Source: an uncultured Bacteroidota bacterium (GTDB lineage: Bacteria; Bacteroidota; Bacteroidia; Flavobacteriales; Flavobacteriaceae). Taken from it: a DNA stretch of 64,000 nt. The translations under genes were made by a program, and so were the position numbers. Below the pieces are notes generated by a model. That model saw nothing but the letters and a program-made list of their open reading frames with translations, was not told where the DNA came from and searched no databases. Location: the NCBI GenBank assembly GCA_913062555.1, contig CAJXVU010000015.1:1-64000 (forward strand), in the 5' to 3' direction. Shown piece by piece: positions 45,210-54,003 of this stretch. Each line of letters opens with the position of its first letter. Position 1 is the first letter of the stretch.

Positions 45210-46776
45210 AATAATAAGAATTGGTACACGCGATAGTGAATTAGCACTATGGCAAGCAAATGCCGTACAACAAATACTAGAAAAACTTGGGCACAAGTCT
45301 GTGTTAGTTCCTGTAAAAGCTACAGGGGATTTAGTTTTAAATAAACCCCTTTACGAATTAGGAATTACAGGTATTTTCACGAGAACCTTAGATATTGCAA
45401 TGTTAAATTACGACATTGATATTGCTGTACATTCCTTAAAAGATGTACCTACCGCTTTACCAAAAGGTATTGTGCAGGCAGCAGTTTTAAAACGAGGAAA
45501 CATGAATGATACCCTTGTTTTTAAAAATAACGAAGAGTTTTTATCTCAACGGGATGCAACTATTGCTACTAGTAGTTTACGCCGTAGAGCGCAATGGCTA
45601 AACAGATTCCCAACACATTCTATCGTTGATATTAGAGGAAATGTAAATACACGATTACAAAAAGTGGAAGACAGTGACTGGAACGGGGCAATTTTTGCCG
45701 CAGCTGGAATTGGCCGAATTGGATTAAGACCAGAAAATGCCATTAATTTAGATTGGATGGTTCCCGCTCCTGCTCAAGGCGCTATTGTGATTACGGCAAT
45801 GGAAGAAAATGAGGAGATTAAAGCCATTTGTGCCGAATTAAATCATGAAGAAACACAAATTTGCACTAGCATTGAGCGTGAGTTTTTAAAGCTTTTAGAA
45901 GGTGGTTGTACCGCACCAATTGGGGCCCTTGCCTATATAAAAGAAGATCAAGTTTCATTTCATGGCGTACTATTAAGTCCTGATGGAACAAAGAAGATTG
46001 AAGTAAAACGTGTTGAACAATTAGGAGAACACCATAATATGGCGGCTTTTTGTGCCGATTATGTTATTGATCGTGGCGGTAAACGATTGATGGACAATCT
46101 TAAAAATGTAGACACCAAAGTAAATGTGTTCTCTACTAAATCACTTACTAATGCGCAATCAGAATTATTTCATGATGACATAAAAGTTGAAAGCGCTGAC
46201 TTTATTCAAATTGCAACAAACAGAATAAAGCCTTTCATTTTAAAGTCTGAAATGCGAAATGTAATTATTACCAGTAAAAATGCTGTTGAATCTTTAATTA
46301 CAAATATTTCTTCCGATCAATTAAACTTTAAAAACATTTATTGTGTTGGCCGTCGTACTAAACGATTGGTAGAGAAAAAAATTGGAAAAGTAACCCATTC
46401 TGAACCGAATGCTAAAAAGCTAGCCGAATATTTGGTGGACTATATTGAAGGCACTGAAGTTACTTATTTTTGTAGTGACCTCAGATTAGATGATCTTCCA
46501 AAGATTCTAACAGAAAATAATATTACAGTTAACGAAGTTGATGCCTACAGCACTAAATTTGCTGCCTTAAAAATTGACGAGAAGGCAGAAGGAGTTATGT
46601 TTTATAGTCCTTCAACCGTTAAAAGTTACCTCTCGCAAAACAACGCTGACAAAATCGCTTTTTGTATTGGTGAAACTACGGCTGCCGAAGCAAAAAAGAA
46701 TTTTAAAGATGTAAGAGTTGCCAAGCTCCCAACAGTGGAGAGTGTTATTGAATTGGTAAACCTAAATTATATATAA
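45202..46776 (+). CDS. hemC: Fused hydroxymethylbilane synthase / uroporphyrinogen-III synthase (HemC-HemD)
   Basis: The 524-residue protein joins two enzymes. Residues 1 to about 305 are HemC: RIGTRDSELALWQA start, DVPTALPKG, and Cys236 in LEGGCTAPIGA which holds the dipyrromethane cofactor. Residues about 308-524 are HemD (VNVFSTKSLTNAQSEL, NVIITSKNAVESL, GVMFYSPSTVKSYL, AFCIGETTAAEAKK). The fusion makes uroporphyrinogen III from porphobilinogen in one chain and could channel the unstable hydroxymethylbilane. The frame shows no break between the domains. This fusion occurs in Bacteroidota. Confidence 0.95.
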   Translation: MSKIIRIGTRDSELALWQANAVQQILEKLGHKSVLVPVKATGDLVLNKPLYELGITGIFTRTLDIAMLNYDIDIAVHSLKDVPTALPKGIVQAAVLKRGNMNDTLVFKNNEEFLSQRDATIATSSLRRRAQWLNRFPTHSIVDIRGNVNTRLQKVEDSDWNGAIFAAAGIGRIGLRPENAINLDWMVPAPAQGAIVITAMEENEEIKAICAELNHEETQICTSIEREFLKLLEGGCTAPIGALAYIKEDQVSFHGVLLSPDGTKKIEVKRVEQLGEHHNMAAFCADYVIDRGGKRLMDNLKNVDTKVNVFSTKSLTNAQSELFHDDIKVESADFIQIATNRIKPFILKSEMRNVIITSKNAVESLITNISSDQLNFKNIYCVGRRTKRLVEKKIGKVTHSEPNAKKLAEYLVDYIEGTEVTYFCSDLRLDDLPKILTENNITVNEVDAYSTKFAALKIDEKAEGVMFYSPSTVKSYLSQNNADKIAFCIGETTAAEAKKNFKDVRVAKLPTVESVIELVNLNYI

Positions 46777-46854
46777 GATTAGGCCATTGCAGGGTTTAAT
46801 AATTTGAAATATTAAAGTTGAATTAATAGAGTTCCGTTTTTACGGAAAATTGAT

Positions 46855-47880
46855 ATGATAAAAAACGATTTATTTTTAAGAGCATTAAAAGGAGAAACTG
46901 TCGACCGTCCTCCGGTTTGGATGATGCGTCAAGCTGGACGTTATTTACCAGAATTTATAGCAATTCGAGAAAAATATGATTTCTTTACACGTTGTCGTAC
47001 TCCTGAATTAGCAAGTGAAATTACAGTACAACCTATTCGTCGTTATGGCATGGATGCAGCAATATTATTTAGTGATATCCTTGTCATTCCTCAAGCAATG
47101 AATATTGAGGTGCAAATGAAACCTAATTTTGGACCATATTTACCAAACCCTGTTAGAGATCAAAAAGGCGTTGACAATGTTATTGTACCAGACGTAAATG
47201 TTGAGTTGGATTATGTGTATCAAGCTATAAAAGCAACTAAGGAGTTATTAAACGATGATATTCCTTTAATTGGTTTTGCTGGATCACCATGGACTATTTT
47301 ATGCTATGTTGTACAAGGGCAAGGCAGTAAAACTTTTGATAAAGCAAAAGAATTTTGTTTTACAAACCCAATTGCCGCACATCAATTATTACAAAAAATT
47401 ACAGATACAACTATCGCATATTTAAAAGCTAAAGTTAAAGCTGGTGTAGATGCCGTTCAGATTTTCGATTCTTGGGGAGGCATGTTATCTCCAACCGATT
47501 ATCAAGAGTTCTCTTGGCAATATGTCAATCAAATTATTGAAGCGCTTAAAGATGATGCGCCAGTAATTGCCTTTGGAAAAGGGTGTTGGTTTGCCCTTGG
47601 AGAAATGGCAAAATCTAATGCTTCAGCACTAGGGGTAGATTGGACTTGTTCTGCTCAAAACGCACGCTATTTATCGGGAGGAAACATCACCCTTCAAGGG
47701 AATTTTGACCCTTCAAGATTGTTATCCCCTCCAGCTGAAATAAAGAAGATGGTACACCAAATGATTAATGAGTTTGGTAAAGACAAATACATTGTAAATC
47801 TTGGTCATGGCATATTGCCAAACATCCCGTTAGACCATGCTAAGGCATTCATCGATGCCGTAAAGGAATACTCTGTCTAA
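46855..47880 (+). CDS. hemE: Uroporphyrinogen decarboxylase
   Basis: A 341-residue enzyme that converts uroporphyrinogen III to coproporphyrinogen III. The N-terminal signature [17 protein letters not shown] and the second signature [15 protein letters not shown] are complete, with the catalytic Asp in [11 protein letters not shown]. The gap to hemC-hemD is 78 bases, so the three probably form one transcript. Confidence 0.97.
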   Translation: MIKNDLFLRALKGETVDRPPVWMMRQAGRYLPEFIAIREKYDFFTRCRTPELASEITVQPIRRYGMDAAILFSDILVIPQAMNIEVQMKPNFGPYLPNPVRDQKGVDNVIVPDVNVELDYVYQAIKATKELLNDDIPLIGFAGSPWTILCYVVQGQGSKTFDKAKEFCFTNPIAAHQLLQKITDTTIAYLKAKVKAGVDAVQIFDSWGGMLSPTDYQEFSWQYVNQIIEALKDDAPVIAFGKGCWFALGEMAKSNASALGVDWTCSAQNARYLSGGNITLQGNFDPSRLLSPPAEIKKMVHQMINEFGKDKYIVNLGHGILPNIPLDHAKAFIDAVKEYSV

Positions 47881-47927
47881 TCTTAATAGGGCCTGGTCGC
47901 TCATGAACATAAAGTAAAAAGCTTAAA

Positions 47928-47964
47928 TTAGACCCCTCAGGATTTAGAACCCTGAGGGGTCTAA
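47928..47964. repeat. Perfect 14-base palindromic element
   Basis: TTAGACCCCTCAGG and CCTGAGGGGTCTAA form a perfect inverted repeat with a 9-base spacer. On the plus strand it is followed by an A run, not a T run, so it is not a classic terminator there. The GC-rich stem looks out of place in this AT-rich spacer; such CCTCAGG-type palindromes recur in Flavobacteriia intergenic regions. Confidence 0.7.
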
Positions 47965-48005
47965 AAAAATAAAATTTCTCCCAATCCAAATTGACACAAA
48001 ACAAG

Positions 48006-48767
48006 ATGGTTAAAGAAATATATCGTGGAATAAAAGCTTATGCCGGTGCTTTTGAATTAATTTCAAAGCTCAAATTATGGCGTTATTTCTCTATTCCTAT
48101 AACGATTAGTCTACTGACAGCCATCGCCATAGGGATCTCCGCTTATGGATTCTCTGACAATCTAGGGCAGTTAATTTCCAAGGCTTGGGTATGGGAATGG
48201 GGTAAAGACACTTTTACAACCATTAGTAACATTATTAGCGGTATACTAATAATTGCAGTTGGTCTTGTGCTTTATAAACATATTATCATGGCGCTATCGG
48301 CACCATTCATGAGCCCTGTTTCTGAAAAAATTGAACAGCATATATTAGGTGAACAACAAGAACACAGGAATACGTCTTTTCAACAACAATTATGGCGGGG
48401 AATTCGCATAAATACCAGAAACCTTTTTATGGAACTTGGGTTGACCTTAGTTATATTAATCATTAGTTTTATTCCCGTAATTGGATGGATAACTTCGCTT
48501 TTATTATTTGTGGTACAAGCGTACTATGCGGGATTTGGTAATATGGATTACACCTTAGAACGCCATTTTAAATACAATGATAGTTTAGATTTTGTACGCA
48601 AACATCGCGGTACTGCCATAGGAAATGGCATTGTATTTATGCTGTTTCTATTAATTCCAGTCATTGGGGTTGTATTAGTATTACCTTTATCGGTAACAGC
48701 TGCAACCGTTAAAACTGTCGAGTTGCTTAATGCTGAAAAATCGAAAACCAATATTAACACTATTTAA
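48006..48767 (+). CDS. EI24-domain membrane protein
   Basis: The start at 48006 is preferred over a TTG 15 bases earlier. The 253-residue protein has about five membrane helices and the EI24/CysZ-like motif ending ...YYAGFGNMDYTLERHFKYN and a later LLIPVIGVVLVLPLSVTAAT. CysZ-type proteins are sulfate permeases, but the bacterial EI24 group is broader and the function here is not known. It lies within the heme operon after hemE. Confidence 0.85.
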   Translation: MVKEIYRGIKAYAGAFELISKLKLWRYFSIPITISLLTAIAIGISAYGFSDNLGQLISKAWVWEWGKDTFTTISNIISGILIIAVGLVLYKHIIMALSAPFMSPVSEKIEQHILGEQQEHRNTSFQQQLWRGIRINTRNLFMELGLTLVILIISFIPVIGWITSLLLFVVQAYYAGFGNMDYTLERHFKYNDSLDFVRKHRGTAIGNGIVFMLFLLIPVIGVVLVLPLSVTAATVKTVELLNAEKSKTNINTI

Positions 48768-48780
48768 GTTCGCTGATATC

Positions 48781-49125
48781 ATGCCACACTTTATAATTGA
48801 TTGCTCTGAAGGTATTACCCAATTAAAAAAACCGATGGAGATTATACAAGAAGTTTATAATACTGCCCATGAAACGGGCCTATTTGCCAAAGGAGATATA
48901 AAAGTGAGATTAAACCCTTTCAAAAACTATATTGTCGGAGGTGAAACCAGTGATTTTATTCATGTGTTTTCTTATATCATGGAAGGACGAAACACCGTCC
49001 AAAAGAGTAATCTCTCAAGACAAATTGTAACAAAGTTAAATGGAATGTTTCCAGAAGTCCCTGTTATTTCCGTTAACATCAAAGACTTTGAAAAGGCCTC
49101 TTATTGTAATAAATCAATGGTTTAA
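48781..49125 (+). CDS. 5-carboxymethyl-2-hydroxymuconate isomerase-like tautomerase
   Basis: A 114-residue protein. Starting at the ATG at 48781 puts Pro at position 2, the catalytic Pro of the tautomerase superfamily (MPHFIIDCSEGITQ). This matches the CHMI family, which isomerises an intermediate of homoprotocatechuate breakdown. No other gene of that route is nearby; its role in this operon is unclear. It begins 13 bases after the previous stop and ends 5 bases before hemF. Confidence 0.85.
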   Translation: MPHFIIDCSEGITQLKKPMEIIQEVYNTAHETGLFAKGDIKVRLNPFKNYIVGGETSDFIHVFSYIMEGRNTVQKSNLSRQIVTKLNGMFPEVPVISVNIKDFEKASYCNKSMV

Positions 49126-49130
49126 TCGCT

Positions 49131-50033
49131 ATGAAAAATAAATTTTATCAATATATACAAGAACTACAGGATAGCATCACTTCTAAATTAGAAGCTGTAG
49201 ATGGTCAAGTGAAGTTTCAAGAAGATCTTTGGGAACGTCCAGAAGGTGGTGGCGGGCGTACTCGTGTGATTGAAAATGGTGCTGTCTTTGAAAAAGGAGG
49301 TGTCAATATTTCTGCTGTCCATGGAAAATTGCCCGAAACCATGCAGAAACATTTTGGAGTTAGCGATGCCAATTTCTTTGCTTGTGGATTGAGTTTAGTA
49401 TTACATCCCAAAAGCCCAATGGTGCCAACAGTACATGCAAATTGGCGTTATTTTGAAATGTATAATGATCAAGGTGATGTTGTAGACTGTTGGTTTGGTG
49501 GGGGGCAAGATTTAACCCCTTACTACCTCTTTGAGGAAGACGCTGAACACTTTCATAGTACTTGTAAAATTGCCTGTGATAAACATAACACGGCGTTCTA
49601 TCCAAAGTATAAAGCACGTTGTGATGAATACTTCCACAATGCCCATCGCAATGAAGCCCGAGGAATAGGTGGCCTCTTTTTCGATTATTGCAAAACTTCT
49701 GAAGACATGACCATGGAAAATTGGTATAACTTCGTGACTGAGGTTGGTAATAGTTTCCTAGAAGCCTACGTACCTATTGTGGAAAAACGCAAAGCCCTAA
49801 CCTATACCAAAGCTCAACGAAATTGGCAAGAAATTCGTCGTGGACGATATGTTGAATTTAATCTGGTTCATGATAAAGGCACGCTTTTCGGTTTAAAAAC
49901 TAACGGTCGTATTGAAAGTATTTTAATGAGTCTTCCGCCTCATGTGCAATGGCAGTATGATCATCATCCCGAAAAAGGGAGCGAAGAAGAAAAATTAGTA
50001 ACCGTATTAACACACCCTAAAAACTGGATATAA
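49131..50033 (+). CDS. hemF: Oxygen-dependent coproporphyrinogen III oxidase
   Basis: A 300-residue enzyme that converts coproporphyrinogen III to protoporphyrinogen IX using O2. Key stretches are HANWRYFEMYND, WFGGGQDLTPYYLFEED and NLVHDKGTLFGLKTNGRIES. The aerobic form being present fits an aerobic or microaerobic lifestyle; the radical HemN is not in this window. Confidence 0.97.
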   Translation: MKNKFYQYIQELQDSITSKLEAVDGQVKFQEDLWERPEGGGGRTRVIENGAVFEKGGVNISAVHGKLPETMQKHFGVSDANFFACGLSLVLHPKSPMVPTVHANWRYFEMYNDQGDVVDCWFGGGQDLTPYYLFEEDAEHFHSTCKIACDKHNTAFYPKYKARCDEYFHNAHRNEARGIGGLFFDYCKTSEDMTMENWYNFVTEVGNSFLEAYVPIVEKRKALTYTKAQRNWQEIRRGRYVEFNLVHDKGTLFGLKTNGRIESILMSLPPHVQWQYDHHPEKGSEEEKLVTVLTHPKNWI

Positions 50034-50034
50034 T

Positions 50035-50808
50035 ATGTGGAAATGGATTAAAAGAGTTGGTTTAATTATAAACTTAAAATCGCTAATTATAACGTCGTTG
50101 GCGATTATTTCGACCATGATCTGTTTGCATTTTCATATAAAAGCAAATTTCCCACTAACTTTAATTAGTACCGCTATCGTTTTTCCAATTGTTTTTTCTA
50201 TTGGAGGCGCTTATAAACGGCGTGAAGTGGCTCTAGATGAATATGGATCTATAAAAGCGCATGGCCGCGCCCTCTTTTTTGCCGTTTCTCATTGGTTAGA
50301 AAACCCTCCAAAAGAACTTAAAGACGAGCTTAAAAATCATCTAGAACAATTATTAGAATCTTGCAAAACCATGTTCACACATCCTGTCAATGAATTGGAA
50401 ATTCATGAAAAAGGCGTTTATGATAGTTTTCAGGGTTTATCCTCCTTTATTAAGTCCATGCGGTCTCATGGTCTTCCTTCTGGTGAAGCATCACGTTCCA
50501 ATCAGTTTTTGAGTAAAATGATGATTTCTTTTGAACGTATTAAACATATTTATCAATACAGAACACCCCGTAGTCTACGGACCTATAGTGATATTTTTAT
50601 CGTGATTTTACCCATCATTTACGGGCCTCATTTTGCCGAAAATGCTACCAATTTTAGCTACGGTTTGCAGTTTGCAGTTCCCGTTTTGTTTAGTGTAATT
50701 TTAGTAGCTTTAGACAATATACAATCTCATTTAGAAAACCCTTTCGATCAACAAGGCGAAGACGACGTTAATATTAATGTCGACAAATATATTAGGAATC
50801 TTGAATAA
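50035..50808 (+). CDS. Membrane protein of unknown function in the heme operon
   Basis: This 257-residue protein starts 1 base after hemF. It has two N-terminal helices (SLIITSLAIISTMICLHFHI; LISTAIVFPIVFSIGGAYKR) and two near the C-terminus (IFIVILPIIYGPHF; YGLQFAVPVLFSVILVALDN), with a helical cytoplasmic part between. The layout is reminiscent of bestrophin-like channel proteins, but the likeness is weak. The 3' end overlaps the following methyltransferase gene by 32 bases, or by 8 if translation begins at the in-frame TTG at 50801. Confidence 0.82.
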   Translation: MWKWIKRVGLIINLKSLIITSLAIISTMICLHFHIKANFPLTLISTAIVFPIVFSIGGAYKRREVALDEYGSIKAHGRALFFAVSHWLENPPKELKDELKNHLEQLLESCKTMFTHPVNELEIHEKGVYDSFQGLSSFIKSMRSHGLPSGEASRSNQFLSKMMISFERIKHIYQYRTPRSLRTYSDIFIVILPIIYGPHFAENATNFSYGLQFAVPVLFSVILVALDNIQSHLENPFDQQGEDDVNINVDKYIRNLE

Positions 50809-51529
50809 CAAATACGACCTATATAATCCTAAATTTGTCGAGTCTCTTTTTGATAAAATGAGTGGTTCCTATGAAAGAATGAATTATATAACGTCTTTTG
50901 GTTTTAGTGAAAAATGGAGGAGTCGTTGTGTCGATTTAATTGAAATAAAACCAAATTCAACCGTTGTCGACTTGATGACAGGCATGGGAGAATGTTGGAA
51001 ACCTATATTAAACTCCATTGGTGAAAACGGTCAATTAATTGGATTAGATTTCTCTTCCGGGATGTTAAAAAGAGCTAATCGCAGAAAACAAAAGTACCCT
51101 AAACATAATATATCCTTATTAAAAGAAGACGTTTTCGATAATTCAATTTTAAAAAACTCAGTAGATAATGTTATCTCAGGTTTTGGATTGAAAACCTTTT
51201 CAAACATACAAATTGAACAATTAGCCGGAGAAATTAAGAGAATTCTAAAAAAAGATGGCTCGTTTTCTTTTGTGGAAGTTTCTGTTCCAAATAATAAATT
51301 ATTGAACCTCTTTTATTTGATATATTTAAAATATTTTATTCCTGTTTTAGGGTTTTTATTTCTCGGAAACCCACAAACATATAAAATGTTAGGTGTCTAC
51401 ACTTCAAAATATAAAAATTCAATGAAAGCAAAAGAAATCTTCGAGCTAAATGGATTCGAAGTTCAATATATAAATTACTTTTATGGCTGTGCTACAGGTA
51501 TAAAAGGAATAAAAGCTGTTAATTGTTAA
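50777..51529 (+). CDS. SAM-dependent methyltransferase (UbiE/MenG-like)
   Basis: The 250-residue reading begins at 50777, inside the previous gene; a TTG at 50801 is an alternative. It carries the UbiE/COQ5-type start FDKMSGSYERMNYITSFGFS and a SAM loop in VVDLMTGMGECWKPIL with GLDFSSGML. The SAM loop has GMGECW where UbiE has GTGDxA, so it is divergent. Quinone or other lipid methylation is possible; another option is a heme-side-chain or tRNA reaction. It precedes hemB by 24 bases. Confidence 0.85.
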   Translation: MSTNILGILNNKYDLYNPKFVESLFDKMSGSYERMNYITSFGFSEKWRSRCVDLIEIKPNSTVVDLMTGMGECWKPILNSIGENGQLIGLDFSSGMLKRANRRKQKYPKHNISLLKEDVFDNSILKNSVDNVISGFGLKTFSNIQIEQLAGEIKRILKKDGSFSFVEVSVPNNKLLNLFYLIYLKYFIPVLGFLFLGNPQTYKMLGVYTSKYKNSMKAKEIFELNGFEVQYINYFYGCATGIKGIKAVNC

Positions 51530-51553
51530 CTCATAGCCATAAACAAAAAAACT

Positions 51554-52543
51554 ATGTTCCCATTAAGAAGAAATAGAAGACTCCGAGCCAATGAGGCCGT
51601 ACGTGCTTTAGTTCGTGAAACCATAATTACACCTAACGATTTTTTAGTGCCACTTTTTGTTGTAGAAGGTAAAGGCGTTAAAGCAGAAATTGCGTCCATG
51701 CCTAATTATTTCAGATTTAGTCTGGATTTATTAGAGCAAGAGGTCAAATTATTATGGTCACTCGGCTTAAAATCGGTATTACTATTTGTAAAAGTTCCTG
51801 ATAACCTCAAAGACAATGCTGGTAAAGAAGCTTTAAATCCAAATGGATTGATGCAACGTGCTATAAAAACTGTAAAAAATGTATGCCCAGATATGTTGGT
51901 AATGACCGATGTTGCTCTGGATCCCTATTCGGCATATGGCCATGACGGCATTATTGAAAACGGAAAAATAATCAATGATGAGACTGCCGAGTTCCTAGCA
52001 GAAATGAGTATTTCTCATGCCCAGGCTGGCGCTAATTTTGTAGCCCCAAGTGATATGATGGATGGTCGAATCCTCACCATTCGTGAGGCTTTAGAGGACG
52101 AAGGCTTTACCGATACAGGAATTATGAGCTATTCTGCTAAATACGCCTCAGCATTTTATGGTCCTTTTCGGGATGCTTTAGATTCTGCTCCAGTTGATTT
52201 AGTCAATATTCCAAAAGACAAAAAAACCTATCAAATGGATTTTGCCAATCGTCATGAAGCGCTTCGTGAAACCGAAATGGATATTGATGAAGGTGCCGAT
52301 ATTGTAATGGTAAAACCTGGAATGTCTTATTTGGATATTTTACGCGATATTAAAAATGAATTTGATATTCCTGTAGCAGTCTATCAGGTAAGTGGAGAAT
52401 ATGCTATGATAAAAGCAGCAGCAGAAAAAGGATGGTTAAATCATGATGAAATTATGATGGAAAGCACCATCGCCTTCAAAAGAGCGGGTGCCGATATTAT
52501 TGCCAGTTACTTTGCTAAAGACATCGTTAAGCTAATCTCTTAG
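51554..52543 (+). CDS. hemB: Porphobilinogen synthase (5-aminolevulinate dehydratase)
   Basis: A 329-residue enzyme that joins two 5-aminolevulinate molecules. Active-site lysines are seen near residues 196 (MSYSAKYASAFYGPF) and 254 (IVMVKPGMSYLDIL). The metal loop reads TDVALDPYSAYGHDGI, without the Cys triad of zinc enzymes (Asp/Ala in their place), so it is the Mg2+-dependent type. It closes the rightward heme operon. Confidence 0.97.
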   Translation: MFPLRRNRRLRANEAVRALVRETIITPNDFLVPLFVVEGKGVKAEIASMPNYFRFSLDLLEQEVKLLWSLGLKSVLLFVKVPDNLKDNAGKEALNPNGLMQRAIKTVKNVCPDMLVMTDVALDPYSAYGHDGIIENGKIINDETAEFLAEMSISHAQAGANFVAPSDMMDGRILTIREALEDEGFTDTGIMSYSAKYASAFYGPFRDALDSAPVDLVNIPKDKKTYQMDFANRHEALRETEMDIDEGADIVMVKPGMSYLDILRDIKNEFDIPVAVYQVSGEYAMIKAAAEKGWLNHDEIMMESTIAFKRAGADIIASYFAKDIVKLIS

Positions 52544-52667
52544 ATAAGGATTTTGTTTCATTATTTTTTTGGCATCTAGAGCTTTTCAAATGAGTTCTAG
52601 AAAAATTTTGTGCCCGCATTTTAAAATGGATTGCTTAACTTGTCATGACAATTCTTATCTTGAACAA

Positions 52668-53978
52668 ATGCTAAAAACCCTACGCCTTGCTTGTATATGC
52701 ATTGTATTAAACGTACAATTTATCAATGCCCAGTTGCAATATGCCTCTCCCGAATCTGTTGGACTAGATGCCACATCAATCCATGAAAAAGTAGATTCAA
52801 TTATGGCAAGTGCTATAGCCGAGCAAGCCTTTCCTGGCGCACAACTGTTAGTTGCAAAACAAGGTAAAATAATCTTCCATAAAACTTATGGTTATCATAC
52901 TTATGACAATGTTCAAGAAGTTGCTTTAAGCGATATTTATGACCTCGCATCAGTTACCAAAATAACGGGTCCATTACCGGCGCTTATGAGATTATACGAG
53001 GAAGGAAAAATAGATTTAGACCGTCCTTTTAGTGACTATTGGAAACCCTGGAGACGTCATAAAGACAAAAACAAAATCACTTTAAGAGAACTTTTAGCAC
53101 ACCAATCTGGTCTACAACCCTATATCGTGTTTTTAAATGAAGTCCTAAAGAATGGGAAATTAAAATCTCGCTTTGCTAGAACAAAACGAAGTAAACGCTT
53201 TTCAAAACAGGCTTATTCTAACATATTTATTAAGAACCGATTTAGAAATAAGGTCTATAGAAAAATATCAAAATCAAAAGTAAGCCTTTATAAAACCTAT
53301 AAATATTCTGGATTAGCCTCCTTAATATACCCTCAGCTCATAGAGGATATAACAGGTGTTCCCTATACCACTTATCTCCAAATCAACTTTTATAAACCAT
53401 TAGGTTGTGAAACCCTCGGTTATCTCCCTGATTTAAAAAATTTCAGTAATACGATTGTCCCTACCGAAAAAGATTCAATTTTCAGAAAAGACCTCACAAC
53501 AAACTGGGTTCATGATGAGAATGCCGCACTATTAGGTGGTGTCTCAGGAAATGCAGGGCTTTTTGGTACCGCAACAGACTTGGCAAAATATATGCAAATG
53601 CTTCTACAAAAGGGGCGTTATGCCGGGAAACAATATTTTAAAGCAGCCACTGTAAATGAGTTTATAAAAATGCAATATCCAGAAAATCACAATCGCCGTG
53701 GACTAGGGTTTGACAAGCCTTTAATAGGAAACGACACTTTAAGTTTAAAACTCTCCTACCCTGCTCCGGAAGTAAGTGCAGAAAGTTTTGGACATGGCGG
53801 GTTTACCGGTACTTTTGTTTGGGCCGATCCTGAACACGAACTGGTGTTTATTTTTCTTTCAAATAGGGTGTACCCCTCAAGAACACATCGGAATATTTAC
53901 AATTTAAATATACGTCCAACCCTACAGCAGGTGTTTTATACTAAACCAAAAACCGAGAATCAAGTCATAAATAATTAG
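52668..53978 (+). CDS. Serine hydrolase, beta-lactamase-related, exported
   Basis: The 436-residue reading from 52668 starts with a signal peptide (ACICIVLNVQFINAQ); upstream in-frame ATG codons add a Cys/His-rich leader without signal character. SxxK is Ser95-Val-Thr-Lys98 in DLASVTKITG, the second box is YKYSGLASLIY (Tyr-Ser-Gly), and the third box is HGGFTGTF. The fold is that of class C beta-lactamases and D-Ala-D-Ala peptidases. An unusually basic insert (RFARTKRSKRFSKQ) falls between boxes. It may process peptidoglycan or an ester. Confidence 0.88.
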   Translation: MLKTLRLACICIVLNVQFINAQLQYASPESVGLDATSIHEKVDSIMASAIAEQAFPGAQLLVAKQGKIIFHKTYGYHTYDNVQEVALSDIYDLASVTKITGPLPALMRLYEEGKIDLDRPFSDYWKPWRRHKDKNKITLRELLAHQSGLQPYIVFLNEVLKNGKLKSRFARTKRSKRFSKQAYSNIFIKNRFRNKVYRKISKSKVSLYKTYKYSGLASLIYPQLIEDITGVPYTTYLQINFYKPLGCETLGYLPDLKNFSNTIVPTEKDSIFRKDLTTNWVHDENAALLGGVSGNAGLFGTATDLAKYMQMLLQKGRYAGKQYFKAATVNEFIKMQYPENHNRRGLGFDKPLIGNDTLSLKLSYPAPEVSAESFGHGGFTGTFVWADPEHELVFIFLSNRVYPSRTHRNIYNLNIRPTLQQVFYTKPKTENQVINN

Positions 53979-54003
53979 TAATTTAGACATTTAATAGTAC
54001 ACT

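Noticed and set aside
47928-47964. Rho-independent terminator of hemE
   Set aside because: The hairpin is strong, but on the plus strand it is followed by A rather than T residues.
49217-49617. Minus-strand reading frames opposite hemF
   Set aside because: They are antisense to a highly conserved enzyme gene and show no features of their own.
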